Source: Paraphysomonas bandaiensis (Eukaryota > Chrysophyceae). From it: a stretch of 64,000 bases of DNA. The stretch is taken from assembly GCA_965644295.1 (NCBI GenBank), contig CBFFRP010000064.1, positions 62,001-126,000 of the forward strand, given 5' to 3'. Below are positions 1 through 11,130 of this stretch, piece after piece; within the stretch, counting starts at the first letter, position 1, and every line of letters begins with the position of its first letter. The notes beneath the pieces were generated by a model. It was not told where the DNA came from and did no database searches. It saw nothing but the letters and a program-made list of their open reading frames with translations. The position numbers and the translations under genes were made by a program.

Positions 1-522
1 GTATGATCATATACATCTACAGTATGTACATATATACATACAGACCGAGGTGTGTGTTCTTTCTGTATGTCATCAGCAGGTCCCTTCTAAGGGAAATGTG
101 TGTATGTAACTCAGATATGGTCCGTTTTGGGTGTGAGAATTATAAAACTATTGGTTTTATAAAAAGTTGGGACTTTTATGTTTTTATAGAGACAGTACCT
201 GCATGCACAGCGTTGGCCGGTATACCTCCCGTATACCATGTATACAACACTGGTCGCACTGATTTTCTATCTGCCAATTCAGCAAATCAGATAGTCGGAA
301 ACAACAATGGACATCACTGATTGGTCATATGTCCAATAGGAGGGGTGGACACACTGCTATGTAAACATATGTTGCAACCCATAACATATGAAACAAGTGG
401 TGAGGAGTGCTTTGAATCACTTGCATATGGTAATGGCTACCAAACGCTTCGATTCAAGACTAAGATGAATATTCCTTGTCACATTATTACGTTTTAGTCC
501 TTCATACGAGTTCTAAGCTAGA
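1..522. other. intergenic, no gene recognised
   Basis: AT-rich sequence with GTATAC/ACATAT-type short repeats. An open frame runs through 3-320, but it has no family resemblance and its composition follows the local microsatellite-like DNA. I see nothing else here beyond the probable 5' region of the SET gene that starts at 523. Confidence 0.5.
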
Positions 523-1215
523 ATGAATCCTCCATTCACGTCTCCGTCAATTCCTATTAACAACACTACACCAGAGCTAGTGACTGTTCCAACTCCCCCT
601 CCAAAGCAACTTAAACCAGTTGAAGTGAGTGATGTAAAATCTCACCACATTTGGAAGCATAATGGTGGTAAAGTAGGGTATACTAGCCATAATATGTGGG
701 GGAAAACTATCACTCAGGAACGGAAGGAGAAGACGAGAAGAAGTCACGCATATGGTGTCGAGATCCGCGACCTACCTGCTGACCATGTTCTCTGCGGGGA
801 ACAAGGACTTTTTGCTACGAAACGTTTTGAAAGGTTTGACGTTATTGGAGAATACACTGGGCGTATTGTTGACTCGGATGTTGGTGGCCACTATGTGGCG
901 TGCTTGGAAGATGTATCTTACGATGAATCTCTCGGTGTAGATGCAGCGGATATTGGAAATGAGCTTAGATGCATAAATGCATATCAGGGTATTGGAGAAA
1001 AGGCGAATGCGAAAATGAGAACAGCTTACATTAATTCTTTTCCTCACGTCATTATAATATGCACGGAAGACATTGAAATTGGAGAAGAAATACTACTAGA
1101 TTATGGCGAAGCATACACTAATATGTATTTAAAACCTGTGGAGAAGAAATACACTCCAATGGTGTGTTGGAATGAGTTACCAGGTGGTGATTGTTCCTCA
1201 GATGATGAAGAATAG
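523..1215 (+). CDS. SET-domain protein (putative lysine methyltransferase)
   Basis: Single-exon protein of 230 aa. SET-domain enzymes move a methyl group from S-adenosylmethionine to lysine. Visible motifs are the SET-N region GLFATKRFERFDVIGEYTG (about residues 95-113), the central NELRCINAYQG (about 145-155) in the place of the family's N-E-x-R-F-I-N-D-Y-R-G, and the C-terminal GEEILLDYGEAY (about 187-198), which supplies the terminal Tyr and acidic residues. The first 75 residues are Pro/Thr-rich and probably disordered. There is no pre-SET or post-SET cysteine cluster. The Asn-Asp of the typical motif is Asn-Ala here, so activity is not certain. The ATG at 523 is the first in frame. An AATAAA lies at about 1356. 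The family call is firm; the substrate is unknown. Confidence 0.85.
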   Translation: MNPPFTSPSIPINNTTPELVTVPTPPPKQLKPVEVSDVKSHHIWKHNGGKVGYTSHNMWGKTITQERKEKTRRSHAYGVEIRDLPADHVLCGEQGLFATKRFERFDVIGEYTGRIVDSDVGGHYVACLEDVSYDESLGVDAADIGNELRCINAYQGIGEKANAKMRTAYINSFPHVIIICTEDIEIGEEILLDYGEAYTNMYLKPVEKKYTPMVCWNELPGGDCSSDDEE

Positions 1216-2018
1216 ATTATATTTTCTGTCTATATAATTTCTATTGATAGAGTTTTTGTAGGTTCCTGTAGAGTACAACGATTTCTACTGTTGTATCATA
1301 TGTGTATCAACTTGTATACACGCCATCGATATAGCGAATTACTATACAGTTTTTAAATAAAGCGAATTATTATTGCTTTTATTTGAGTATATTATGGCGT
1401 TATGCATACATTTACTTCATACTATTTCTGTTACAACTTCTGTTATCTTAACACTTCACTACATATTCATGTAACATCGGGTGAAATATCTGTTCTCAGC
1501 AATCATTTGTTCCAGTCCCTCCAATATCTTATGTACTAGTCACACATCAGTAACTGAATTTAATTCCTTGTAACGACAATCACCCGTTACACGTACGAAT
1601 TGACTTAACCTATTGACCTATTACACATTAATAACTCACATCAATTCCACATCATATTTCAAAACTCAACATACTCAAAGCTGAGAATTATAAATTCATT
1701 GCTCATAAATGATCAGTAACTCTTATTATTCACAACATAGCCATTAACGTTTACCATGCCCTGCTGGTGCTGTACCGAATTAGTAGCTACAACTCAGAAA
1801 TATGGTAGCCTACGAACTAATTCTAAAGCATAAATTGGATTTTGCATCGGGATGACATTGGAAAAAATTGCTGCATGGAAAACAACAGCTTATAAATCGA
1901 ACTTAATTTAGACTGCTTCATAATAAAAACTGTCCTTATTGATTCTATGAAACATTTTTCCACTTGACTTCTCCATACAACACGCACTCAACGCAACAGG
2001 ATAGGGTCAGAGCTCTGA
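1216..2018. other. intergenic between SET gene and ARPC4 (tail to tail)
   Basis: AT-rich, with no open frame of note. It holds the likely 3' ends of two convergent genes, with an AATAAA at about 1356 on the + strand. No repeat family recognised. Confidence 0.5.
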
Positions 2019-2817
2019 CTAGGTGGATAGCTGCTTCATGAATTCCGAGGCGACCACGCGAGCGCGGGCATTAATAGCGATTTTCATTCCACTTATCTCC
2101 TTGTCAATATCTTCCATGAACTGAAATATAACGCATTAACGCAATATGAAAACTTTGTAGACATGTGGACATATACCTGGATAATAAAGTCTACGAGCTT
2201 GTGTTTCCACATTTTTTCAAGGTGTGTGTGGGTAATTAGAAAACTGATGTCATATCCCTGAAATATATGTCATAAGATGAGGTGCACAAGATATCATTAA
2301 AAGCGACACACTTGTTCGGTCTAATCTACATACAACGACGTACTTGGTACATATAAAAAGCTAACACTACATACAGATTAAATACCTCAACCGCTTTTCT
2401 GCGCATGATGATAAACTGCTCGGCTCTTTGCATGAGAAAACTTGTAAATTTGCGACACAAAATTTCTTCGATTTCATCTGCTTTTTTAATTTTAATTGAC
2501 ACTCTAACAGAGTTAATTGACGGCTCAATTAAACATTTCTCGTTCTCTGTCCTTGAAATGCATAGAGGTTGCAAGAGGAGCTCTTTATTTCCTCTGTTGA
2601 TAATAGTTAATATCACACAGCAATGAACTGTCATCACCCGCAAACTAACCTGATCTCCACTTCCGGCTTATTGTGTCTCTCAACTGTCTGTGACGGAAAG
2701 TTTCTGAGACAAGTAGCTGCAGTCAGAGTAGACTTGCAAGCATCGAGGTATGATTTAAGAGCATTCGCCTGTATCCACATACATCAGCTATCGTATCATC
2801 TCACAATATCTTACCAT
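2019..2817 (-). CDS. ARPC4: Actin-related protein 2/3 complex subunit 4
   Basis: 170-aa subunit of the Arp2/3 complex, which nucleates branched actin. Spliced model on the minus strand: 2815-2817, 2650-2768, 2386-2593, 2177-2257, 2019-2120. Introns are 46, 56, 128 and 56 bp; total 513 nt. The family hallmarks are all present: [59 protein letters not shown] and [13 protein letters not shown], ending in an alpha-helical [12 protein letters not shown] tail. Length matches the family (168-170 aa). The first coding exon is only the ATG, followed directly by a GTAAG donor. The ATG is chosen because residues 2-10 (ANALKSYLD) align with the conserved N-terminus only after this intron is removed. Confidence 0.95.
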
Positions 2818-3446
2818 GATCAATACACTAGTCAATGATATCGAATAAAACCACTCGTGATATTAATTAATAGATTGCAATAATTAGACTCCTTTGCTAA
2901 TTATGTGAACTGAGACTGTAGCTATGTATGTATGGTATATCACTGCGATATATACATGTATGTGTTGTATATAGAGGTAAGATGATGTATGTATGATGTA
3001 TGTGCAGAGCATTGTGATGCAACATACATGATCCATACAGCTGTAGTATACCGGTATACGGTGGATATATGCTTGTAAAAAACGACATCATACAGAGTGC
3101 ATAAAACAGGCATTTCTAGAACCATAACTGTGGAATTGCTTAGTTTCTAGCAGGAGCTCACTCTAAATACCTAATTTTCTTTATTTTGGGTCGTGGACTT
3201 CGTATACAATACGAAGCGAACAGAGTATACCCCGCACAATAAGATATGAACTGAACTGTTCAATATCTAGATATCGAAGATACGAAGTGAAGTATTCGAA
3301 TTAAGTCACTTCACTTCTGCTCTGTGAACGACACTATGCAGTCCCAAGTGCCTGTATGCACACCGTATATATATATGTATATATATATGAGAGAGAGTTA
3401 GTCCCACATATCTACACAGTCACCTCCATCTCTCATTAACAAAGAA
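2818..3446. other. intergenic, ARPC4/small acidic gene divergent promoter region
   Basis: Contains GTATGTATG-type runs (2925-3010), a palindrome-like segment around 3195-3300 (atacgaag/cttcgtat) and TATATATA plus GAGAGAG at 3365-3400, just upstream of the next gene. No coding potential recognised. Confidence 0.5.
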
Positions 3447-3912
3447 ATGGACCAAGAAGAAGAAGATATCGAAGGAATGATGGAGGAATTGGCATCCTTC
3501 TATTGCTCTGGAATGGATGATGATGACCTGAGAGTGTTTCGAGATGCAATAGACAGCAACCGATATGTCATCACGATAAACTGCAGTGAATTCTATGAAT
3601 TTCCCCCTCTATTCCAAGAGAAAGTAACGAATGGTAAGATGAATATAAGAATACAGACTACAGAGTTAGATCAGTGTCAGAGTTAAGGAGAAAGTGTCCA
3701 GGAATGACTGACAGTCAAGTAGCAGCCATTGTATCTATCGTCCAAAAGCAAAGACGTGAAATGAGCGTTGCTGATATGATGAAGCACAATATGATTGCTC
3801 CTATACAAGATGTTAGTTTTGAGGTTTAGTTAGATTATTGTAAAATACTCTGTTGCAGATGACTAAGGATGATATAGAAGACACTGCGACAGAGGATGCA
3901 AAAAAGTCGTAA
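3447..3912 (+). CDS. small acidic protein of unknown function
   Basis: I do not recognise a family. Spliced model: 3447-3633, 3681-3823, 3859-3912 (introns of 47 and 35 bp), giving 127 aa. If the second intron, whose donor is the weak GTTTAG, is not removed, translation stops at 3829 after 111 aa. The N-terminus is very acidic (MDQEEEDIEGMMEELASF, then GMDDDD). The middle is mixed (YVITINCSEFYEFPP) and the C-terminal half is helical (TDSQVAAIVSIVQKQRREMS). Frame continuity across intron 1 (codon G|AG restores a long open frame that otherwise stops) supports a real gene. It has no signal peptide or membrane segment. It looks like a small soluble nuclear or cytosolic helical protein; the function is unknown. 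Confidence 0.6.
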
Positions 3913-6403
3913 TGACCTGATTATAGTCTTCCGGTTGTAACGGTTGGTTGGAATTTCTTTCAATGACGATGAGAGGGTGATCTGACTCATGTATAACTTG
4001 AGTTTTTTTTTTATCTGTACGAGTTTAGTCTTTGCTTTATTGATGATTTGCTTTGTTATAATAGCGAAAAAACAATCAATGTTATCAGCTAATATATAGC
4101 TACTTGAGTATGTGCTTTCTTTAATGTCAATTAAGTGGGAGAGCAAGTAATTAATTGTTACACGGCCCTGAGTGGTTGCGTTGATTAAACGATTAATAAA
4201 ATATCATTGTAATACTTGCCAAAAAGTATTTGTCCCTACTAAATATATCTCAATATAAAAATTAGTAGGCTCAACTGCCATTTTTAGTTGAGTAGGAACA
4301 TCTGCAAAATTTAGAAGATTCCAGTGGAAACGTTTAATATATTAGTTTTAGTAAAAATGATACCATATTATCTACGGAAAGAAGGCTAAACCTTGTGTGG
4401 CACGTATAAAAGGGTTTGCTATCCACTACAAAGTCAGACTCGCACCTTTTCGAGGTGTTTTGGGGGATAAGTACTAAGTACTGGTGATATTTCACAATGA
4501 AACTAACATGATAATAGTCAGGTAATGCCCACTCATAACCAAATGCTTGTGTGGTACAAGGAAATTTAAAATCGTCAGTTGTGTGCCGTCTTATGAGGCC
4601 CCCCTCGCGAATAAACAGGCATCCGGAAGTGTGTACACCTCAAGGGCATCCGGGGCTGGGTCCACCTTAGGGCATCCGGGGTATTGGGCCACCTGCTGAT
4701 GTCAAGTATCCGAACTGTACACTTTAACGACTCGAACTCCTGAAGTCAGCAGAATTCAAGTATATCAACATTCTGGTTGCTAACTGTATTTGCTTCAAGA
4801 AATGTTGTTGCACCTTGGTGTTTGCGGTGACGTAGCGTTACAAACCCCTTCAATACTATTGATGGAACGCTATCTAACAATAGTATTGCAATATACTATT
4901 TTCTCTGTCCCTGGGGCAGATATGTGGCTATAGTATTCACGAGATGTGTTATTGTCGAGAGTGCTAGGTTAACATGGCCTTCTTAGCTGTTGGTGTTACA
5001 TTAACTCATATATCATACTTTTAGTAAATCGTCAACAAACGTGTGAAAACAAGTATTATAAATTACAAAGTGAGTACACAACACACTAATTCGAGTAAAC
5101 AGAATCGCTAATCACTTTTAAATTACAATAATAGCATCAACATCTGACTAGTATTCCAACAAGAATAATTATGAACTTATGAATCGAACATCGTCAAAAG
5201 TAATAAGTGCCAAATCCTCTTGATATCCCTGTACTGATGAGCTGATATCGTGTTTCTCGCAGCAGAAAAATAACACCGCAAAAGAAAGGAAATTAGGCCA
5301 TCTCATGGTCTTGCTATCAAAAGTACTCCATTGAAAAGTTCAGAGGAAGATATCCCTTTAGAGGAACACCTATATAAACACCATGTAAGAATCGACTCTC
5401 CATAAAGTAGAATAAATGCTTAAACAGAGAAATTGTAATAAAGGTGCTCAGAATATATTGAACTTGATTATGTTTGTCTCATGTGATAATGGGTGTGGGT
5501 AAGTGGGAGGGCCCTCCTCTCGGAGTTAACAGCCAACACATTTACGACACACACCATTACACTCGGAAACGAGGAATGAAGGATCATTGCGCCTTACATA
5601 AACTAAAATAAATAACAACTTCAATACCTGTATATTGACTTGATTGACAGCTCATCCGCAACAGCTACTCATGCGCAAATGCCACGCCCTGAATGTAAGA
5701 GTCAGAGAGTTTACATTCAGTTAAACATGTGTATTGCAGCGTATTATCTGTGCAGCATATCAGGAATGCGACAGTACAAAAACAACTCCAATACGAGTAT
5801 AATATTGCAAGGTTGCGAACCATACATAGGAGTACTAACAACTCCTCGTATCAGCTTAATATCTTGCGATCTATGCATATACAACACACAAATAAATACC
5901 TTGATTTCAATCACATCCTGCTCATCCATTGCATCTGTAGACGCCCATCACTTGCACAGCAGTATGGTGAATTACCTCCCAGACTGTGTCGTAATTCTGA
6001 CTACTCTGTCAGCTGGATTTTCTCTCTATGCATGCATGTATGTATATGTGTATGTATAGAGCGCTTTGCACCACTCATTTCCATACACAAAAAATATCAT
6101 AAGAGGACACTCTTATTGCTGTTAAAACTACCCATATTGTGGTTAAACCTCTTCTAAAACAGGGTTATTTCATAGTTTAAGTGTTAAAATCAGTTCTTTT
6201 CCAACAAAATTAAGGTAATCCTGTATTTTGGCAGAAAAATAGCCTGTTTTGTACTTGTGTATGATAAGATACAGCAGAATGATGTTTAGATACTGGTGTG
6301 TGTATATATACACATACAGGTCCATGAATAGCTAGTAGCATATAGCCTCATTAGGAGACTATTACTAGAAATCAGATCTGTTAACTCGAATACTATAGAA
6401 ACA
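3913..6403. other. long intergenic region with repeats
   Basis: Holds one end of the hAT-like MITE family at about 4147-4170 and a ~320-bp dispersed repeat at 4385-4700 (see its own entry). Inverted ATAGTATTG segments at 4850-4905 lie next to GTCCCTGGGG, possibly another TE end. Open frames at 5640-6157 resemble no family. A minus-strand reading around 5910-5940 begins plausibly (MDEQDVIEIK) but cannot be extended by splicing. Confidence 0.4.
4385..4700 (-). repeat. dispersed repeat, copy 1 (inverted relative to 60900-61215)
   Basis: Matches the reverse complement of 60900-61215 over about 300 bp. Shared blocks include the ACTCGCACCTTTTCG segment, GGGGGATAAGTAC, CCCACTCATA, ATGCTTGTGTGGTACAAG and GAATAAAC. 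It carries a short internal tandem unit of about 27 bp built on GGGCATCCGGGG (three copies, about 4617-4682). It is probably part of a mobile element; the family is not identified. Confidence 0.75.
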
Positions 6404-8353
6404 ATGCACATACAAGTTTCCCGTATCAATGGCGGTGCATACAAGAGGGTCCTACTGGCCTATGAGTTTCTTCATATGGCATGTCCCGCACTAGATCACT
6501 GTATCGCTACGTACATAAGAAATCAAATCCAATTCATTGAGAGTCTCTCTTTCTATATAATGGATATGACCAATGAGACACTCTACAGACACCAGTCGAT
6601 TGGAAGGGTGCACATTCATGCATTGGATGCAGATGTTTTATGGGTGTCTGCGCAGATATCTTTTGCACTAATTTCCGGTAACGATACCGTACTGACAGTT
6701 TCAAGTGATGTACATCATGTCATTCAAACTCATATTAATCAATCGGAACAATTATCAGTCATTTTTTTTAATGACTTCCCTTTTGAGACGTCTTCAGCTG
6801 TGACGACGTTTACTTACTCTTCTCCGATACTGAAAAATATAGCCGGCGATCCCATTCTGACTACTGTTTATCCTGACTTAATTCAGCTACTTCATCGTGA
6901 TGTTAAGAATGCGTTTTATTTGAAAGAGCGTTATAATCTCAGTGAAGTTTTGCTGACTGATGAATTTGATCTCTTACCTCGTGACACTCGTGAACAATTT
7001 GTATCTGAACGTAGGGAGTACTTATTCACAATAATATCGCAGAGAAACCCCTACTACCGAAGAATTAACATAGATTCATGTGTTGAGAAGAAACGTGTTG
7101 TATCTGCAGCAAATATACTTGACGGTCACACCCTTTCATCGAACGTTCCACCGTTGGGATCTGATATTATATCTGTCAATTCGTCAGGTAACATGGATAA
7201 ATATCAAATCACATTTTCTACTGGTGGTTCAACCGGTCGTGCAAAATATGTATATCGGCAAACATGGGAAGATGAGGAGAATGCGCGCTATATTGCTAAA
7301 GGATTATATGCTCAAGGTATTTCGAGAGATGTCAAAGTTATGAACTGTCTGGGTGCAGGATTATGGGGTGGTATGCATGTTTTCAATCTTGCTCTTAAGT
7401 ACACTGGTTGCGGTGTGATTCCAGTGGGGTGTGAGTTCAGCGAACCACAAATCGCTGCCTATGTGCGAGATCTGCAGCCAGATGTGATTCTTGGCATGCC
7501 GAGTTTTTTGCTTAAGATAGCAGAGTATGTGTCTCGCAGTGAGCAGAAGTTACAAGTGAAGGCTGTTATTACCGGTGGAGAGCAGTTATTTGATGAGATG
7601 AAGTCACGTATCTCCTCTGCTCTTGGTGTTACGTCATTTCTATCTACGGGCTATACTTCAAATGAAACCGGAGCGATCGGGTTTCGATGTCCATTTTTGG
7701 CCCCGTCTCATTTTCATATCCATGAAAACATGCAAGACGTACATGTAGTATCTCTCGACCCTGACAATACAAGTGAATGTGTGTCTGAAGGGGATGTAGG
7801 GCGACTAATAGTATCGAATCTCAATAGGACTTATATGCCCACAGTTATGTATGATATAGGGGACAGTGGAATGATATTACCATCTACTGAACAACCGTGT
7901 CTGTGCGGACGCCGTCTGCAGGTTATGTGCCTTCTTGGAAGGTGTGATGATCGACTGAGACTTGGAGCAGAAGATGTATCTGTACAGGACATAGCTACTG
8001 CTATAGGTACTATAGAAGGTCTAAGTATGAACTTTGCAATACATGCGACAAGGTCTAAAGAGTCAGGGAGGGATGTCCTAGAAGTCAAGGTAGAATTGAA
8101 CGAAGATTATAGCCACGCTTCTGATGAGTGGTATAAAAATATAAAAACACAACTACTGAAAGCAATTTCACAAACTACGAGTTTGAGATGGGAGGAACAG
8201 GAAAAGTTAGATTGCCACAGAGGAAAGCCGGTTGAAGGTCTTATTGATACTCCTGTAATTTCGTTACTGGGATGGGGCGAGCTCCCTCGTAATTCCCGTA
8301 CTGGAAAGATAAAACGTGTAGTTGATGAACGACATTATAATATACTGAAATAA
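6404..8353 (+). CDS. PaaK-like adenylate-forming enzyme (acyl/aryl-CoA ligase family)
   Basis: Single-exon protein of 649 aa. The C-terminal two-thirds reads as an ANL-superfamily, phenylacetate-CoA-ligase-like (PaaK/CapK) protein, a family that activates carboxylates with ATP and usually passes them to CoA. Visible motifs are the P-loop-like TFSTGGSTGRAKYVYR (about residues 267-282), LGMPSFLLKIAEY (about 364-376), ITGGEQL (about 388-394), YTSNETGAIGFRCP (about 415-428, adenine-binding), YDIGDSGMILP (about 482-492) with PCLCGRR, and the hinge region GRCDDRLRLG (about 513-522). The end, ELPRNSRTGKIKRV, carries the conserved Lys region. Residues 1-240 are a long N-terminal extension of unknown role. 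No intron, targeting signal or membrane helix is evident. The lack of introns in an intron-dense region is compatible with transfer from bacteria. The substrate is unknown. Confidence 0.8.
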   Translation: MHIQVSRINGGAYKRVLLAYEFLHMACPALDHCIATYIRNQIQFIESLSFYIMDMTNETLYRHQSIGRVHIHALDADVLWVSAQISFALISGNDTVLTVSSDVHHVIQTHINQSEQLSVIFFNDFPFETSSAVTTFTYSSPILKNIAGDPILTTVYPDLIQLLHRDVKNAFYLKERYNLSEVLLTDEFDLLPRDTREQFVSERREYLFTIISQRNPYYRRINIDSCVEKKRVVSAANILDGHTLSSNVPPLGSDIISVNSSGNMDKYQITFSTGGSTGRAKYVYRQTWEDEENARYIAKGLYAQGISRDVKVMNCLGAGLWGGMHVFNLALKYTGCGVIPVGCEFSEPQIAAYVRDLQPDVILGMPSFLLKIAEYVSRSEQKLQVKAVITGGEQLFDEMKSRISSALGVTSFLSTGYTSNETGAIGFRCPFLAPSHFHIHENMQDVHVVSLDPDNTSECVSEGDVGRLIVSNLNRTYMPTVMYDIGDSGMILPSTEQPCLCGRRLQVMCLLGRCDDRLRLGAEDVSVQDIATAIGTIEGLSMNFAIHATRSKESGRDVLEVKVELNEDYSHASDEWYKNIKTQLLKAISQTTSLRWEEQEKLDCHRGKPVEGLIDTPVISLLGWGELPRNSRTGKIKRVVDERHYNILK

Positions 8354-9279
8354 AATATGTGAATAATTTTGCATTTAGTTTAAGCTGAGTGATATGTACA
8401 AACGTGGTCACTACGTTCTGAGAACACCATTCATGCATTCATGCCTTAACAAGCAGGGGGCGATAACAATAACTTTTTACTTGGTCCTGACAACAAGCAT
8501 CGAGATAGAGTTTGAAGTACAAAGCAATTAATTGGGTATTGAATTAGGTGAATCCACTACAAACAACATAACAGTATTATAAAATGAAGGAGTGTGGTTC
8601 ATAACCAGGACAGCAGAACAACAAATTGCGAAATTATAGTTGTAGGCAGTAGGCAGAACTGCGTAACAATTTATTGCAATTTAATTACAATTATTAGTTA
8701 TAGCTCACGCAATTATAATTACTATTATTGCATTACTTGCAATTTAATTGTGCCAATTATTGTCTAATTAACTTAGTTACTCATTACAAGCACGTGTAGC
8801 ATTTTCAACCGTATTTGCAACCTTCCAACGAGCAATTATAATAGCAATTATTACGTGTCCCCCATGCCACTTAATTGCAATTACAATTAATTGTTACGCA
8901 GCCCTGGTTTTAAGAACATTCCTAATTTATTGCACTTCAAAAGTCTAACTACTAATTAGTTATTAGCTTCAAGCTTCAGATGGTATAAAACTTAGAATAC
9001 CTACACAGAGTGGGTACGCATATGCCAACATCATGCAGTTTCCACACTTGCGGTGATTAATCAATAAAGAAGTAAGCAAGTGATGGACTGTTTATAACTT
9101 AGTGCCAGCTAGCCGTATATCTGATACGCTCAACTCTAACCTTCAAAATACAAAGCAGCCTAGAGTAATACAGTATCGCAATAAAACCCACTACCATTCC
9201 ACACTTCGTCCAACGTATCATACGATTCAAAAAGTTGACTACATATCTCATAGTGCAGTATGAAAACATATCGCTTCCA
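8354..9279. other. intergenic with hAT-like MITE
   Basis: Mainly the MITE at 8654-8906, then AT-rich sequence. The open frames at 9099-9279 are read-through of the neighbouring minus-strand gene's 3' side and are not supported as coding. Confidence 0.5.
8654..8906. mobile_element. hAT-like MITE, short copy
   Basis: The left end CAGAACTGCGTAAC and the right end GTTACGCAGCCCTG form terminal inverted repeats matching those of the element at 16705-17264. The interior is rich in AATTGCAATTA. The flanking 8 bp (GCAGTAGG and GTTTTAAG) do not match, so the target duplication is decayed or the copy is rearranged. Confidence 0.7.
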
Positions 9280-10536
9280 TTACGCATCTCCGGTCTTCTT
9301 ACGGATGAATTCAAGCATACTCTGGTCAAAAGGAGTGATAGTGTTGTCCGGACAAAGGGCATCATCAATGCGCTTAGCAATCTCAAGATTAAATTTCATT
9401 TCTGGAGCGGGCCATTCGTTCTTATCGGTCTTCTGGGTTGGTGGGCGCCCGAATATAAGCTGGTTGATTAAGGCAGTCAGGTAGGTGACTGGCTGTCGAA
9501 GGAAGTTGTTGGGGATAAGATTTCTGTAATTCATCAGCACACATGGGCCAGGGTGAGTGTACACAATGTGTCCCCATGATTCTGGGAAGAAAAGTACATC
9601 TCCAGGTTGGGAGGTATAGAACCACACCTCAAATTCACCTTTGGGGACGCGCTGAGGTCGCATGGTGGATGCGACTGGCATCGCTGACCACATATCATCT
9701 CCACGGTAGTCATCAGGTTTCACTATATAACAAAATTAATATCAACTGTAATAACAGTCAAGAATAAATACATAGCGTAGCAACGCAAGGGCACTACTAT
9801 TGTAATTACTACAGAACTCCATTATCACTAATATACTCACCAAATACCCAAGACTTGCTTCCAATCAGCTGCACAGCCATGCTGAGTACCATAGGCGTCG
9901 CGTGTATCGGAGCTGCAAAAAATATTCAGAGTTGATGCAAAAATTGAACAATTGCATACATGTGAGCATAGGCTTGTCGAAGTTCGAGATGAATCCATGC
10001 TCCTTTTCACTCTCAGAGACGGAAAATGGAAGTTCCAGGAGTCCAAACATTGTTGCCGCATCCTCAGGGGACATCTTAGCAAAGCTTGCGTACCACCCAG
10101 GGTCAGAAAAGATCTGAGTAGTGTTCATTTCTACTGGCGGCTCGTGGATATGGAAGGGAGGGGAACAGAGAGTAGATTGAGGTCTCATTTTCTCAGGGAT
10201 GCGATGGGCAAGAACGGGAAACTTAATTGTGTTCATATAATCGAACTCAAATTTCTGTCCTTCGCGTACACGATACAAATGAAACGAATCGTCCCACTAT
10301 CACACATACACATGAATACATATGAACAATTATATGTGTATACGTACCGTATTTAACACCTTCCCAAGCTGTCCTACATCATAATACGTAGTGGGGATAT
10401 CTCTCTCTATAATCTCAGCTTTGTGTTGGAATTCATTCGAGTCAAGTTGCACAAAATACCAGTGGCGTCTAAGGAACTCATTAGCAAAGTATGCTAACAG
10501 CACTACAATAGCTGCAAAAATAATTTTACGAAACAT
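9280..10536 (-). CDS. membrane-anchored JmjC/cupin-like protein with altered HxD motif
   Basis: Spliced minus-strand model: 10348-10536, 9960-10296, 9841-9912, 9280-9722 (introns 51, 47 and 118 bp); 1041 nt, 346 aa. Residues about 4-22 (KIIFAAIVVLLAYFANEFL) form a signal anchor, so the rest probably faces the ER/Golgi lumen. The cupin-8/JmjC core appears as SPIHATPMVLSMAVQLIGSK followed by SWVFVKP, then PGDVLFFPESWGHIVYTHPG and VLMNYRNL. In Fe(II)/2-oxoglutarate hydroxylases of this fold, an HxD motif and a distal His bind iron. The distal His is present (WGH), but the first motif reads H-A-T. That suggests altered metal binding or no catalysis. The splice at 9913-9959 is supported by an exact fit to the VQL-G-K-W family pattern. 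The substrate is unknown. Confidence 0.8.
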
Positions 10537-10979
10537 TTCTGTAATAACTATTTCTATATATGAGTATGGATCTGAGTATATGCTCAGGGTCGGAGATGAT
10601 ATGAGTGCCTACATATACAATTGCCTGTATAGATATATATGGAGAGTATGCAATGGATGTATGTATATGTATGTGTACGTAGGGTTGGAGGTAGATGAAG
10701 ATCTATACAGCACAAGTATTCTATGCCAGTGAATGGAGGAGGATTGGTGGCTAATTCCTAATACTCGCGATATATCGCGATATATAGATTTCATAGATTT
10801 TGTGGAATAAAGTTCCAAATATTGCGATTTTAAACAATTGGAGATAAAATTTATACGAAAATTAGGATTTTGTCATGGAAGTGTGAAAACCTTCAAGTAA
10901 ACTGCAGAAACAACGGGAATTTTCTGCTGGACTCTTCTTATGTACTATGTACAGCAGTGTATACAGGCTCCATGAAATC

Positions 10980-11130
10980 TGCCGTATTGCATCGTTTCTT
11001 TATTTTTGTTCAAATATGCCTCTAATATTGAGGCAACAATTACCTGTATTCTAGCTGTAGTTGTATTGAAGTAATATAGAGAATATTTACTTCAATTTAT
11101 TCCCGAAACACGAGATGCTGACTGCCGATC
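10980..11130 (+). mobile_element. 140-bp MITE copy 1
   Basis: Carries the core TTTGTTCAAATATGCCTC, the hairpin GCCTCTAATATTGAGGC and the right end GATGCTGACTGCCGAT shared by the family. The left end is degraded. Confidence 0.85.

Noticed and set aside
3-320. Open frame at the window start
   Set aside because: No family features and composition like local repeats; no splice partners found.
5640-6157. Overlapping frames on both strands, incl. a minus start MDEQDVIEIK
   Set aside because: No combination of donors and acceptors extends the frame; no domain recognised.
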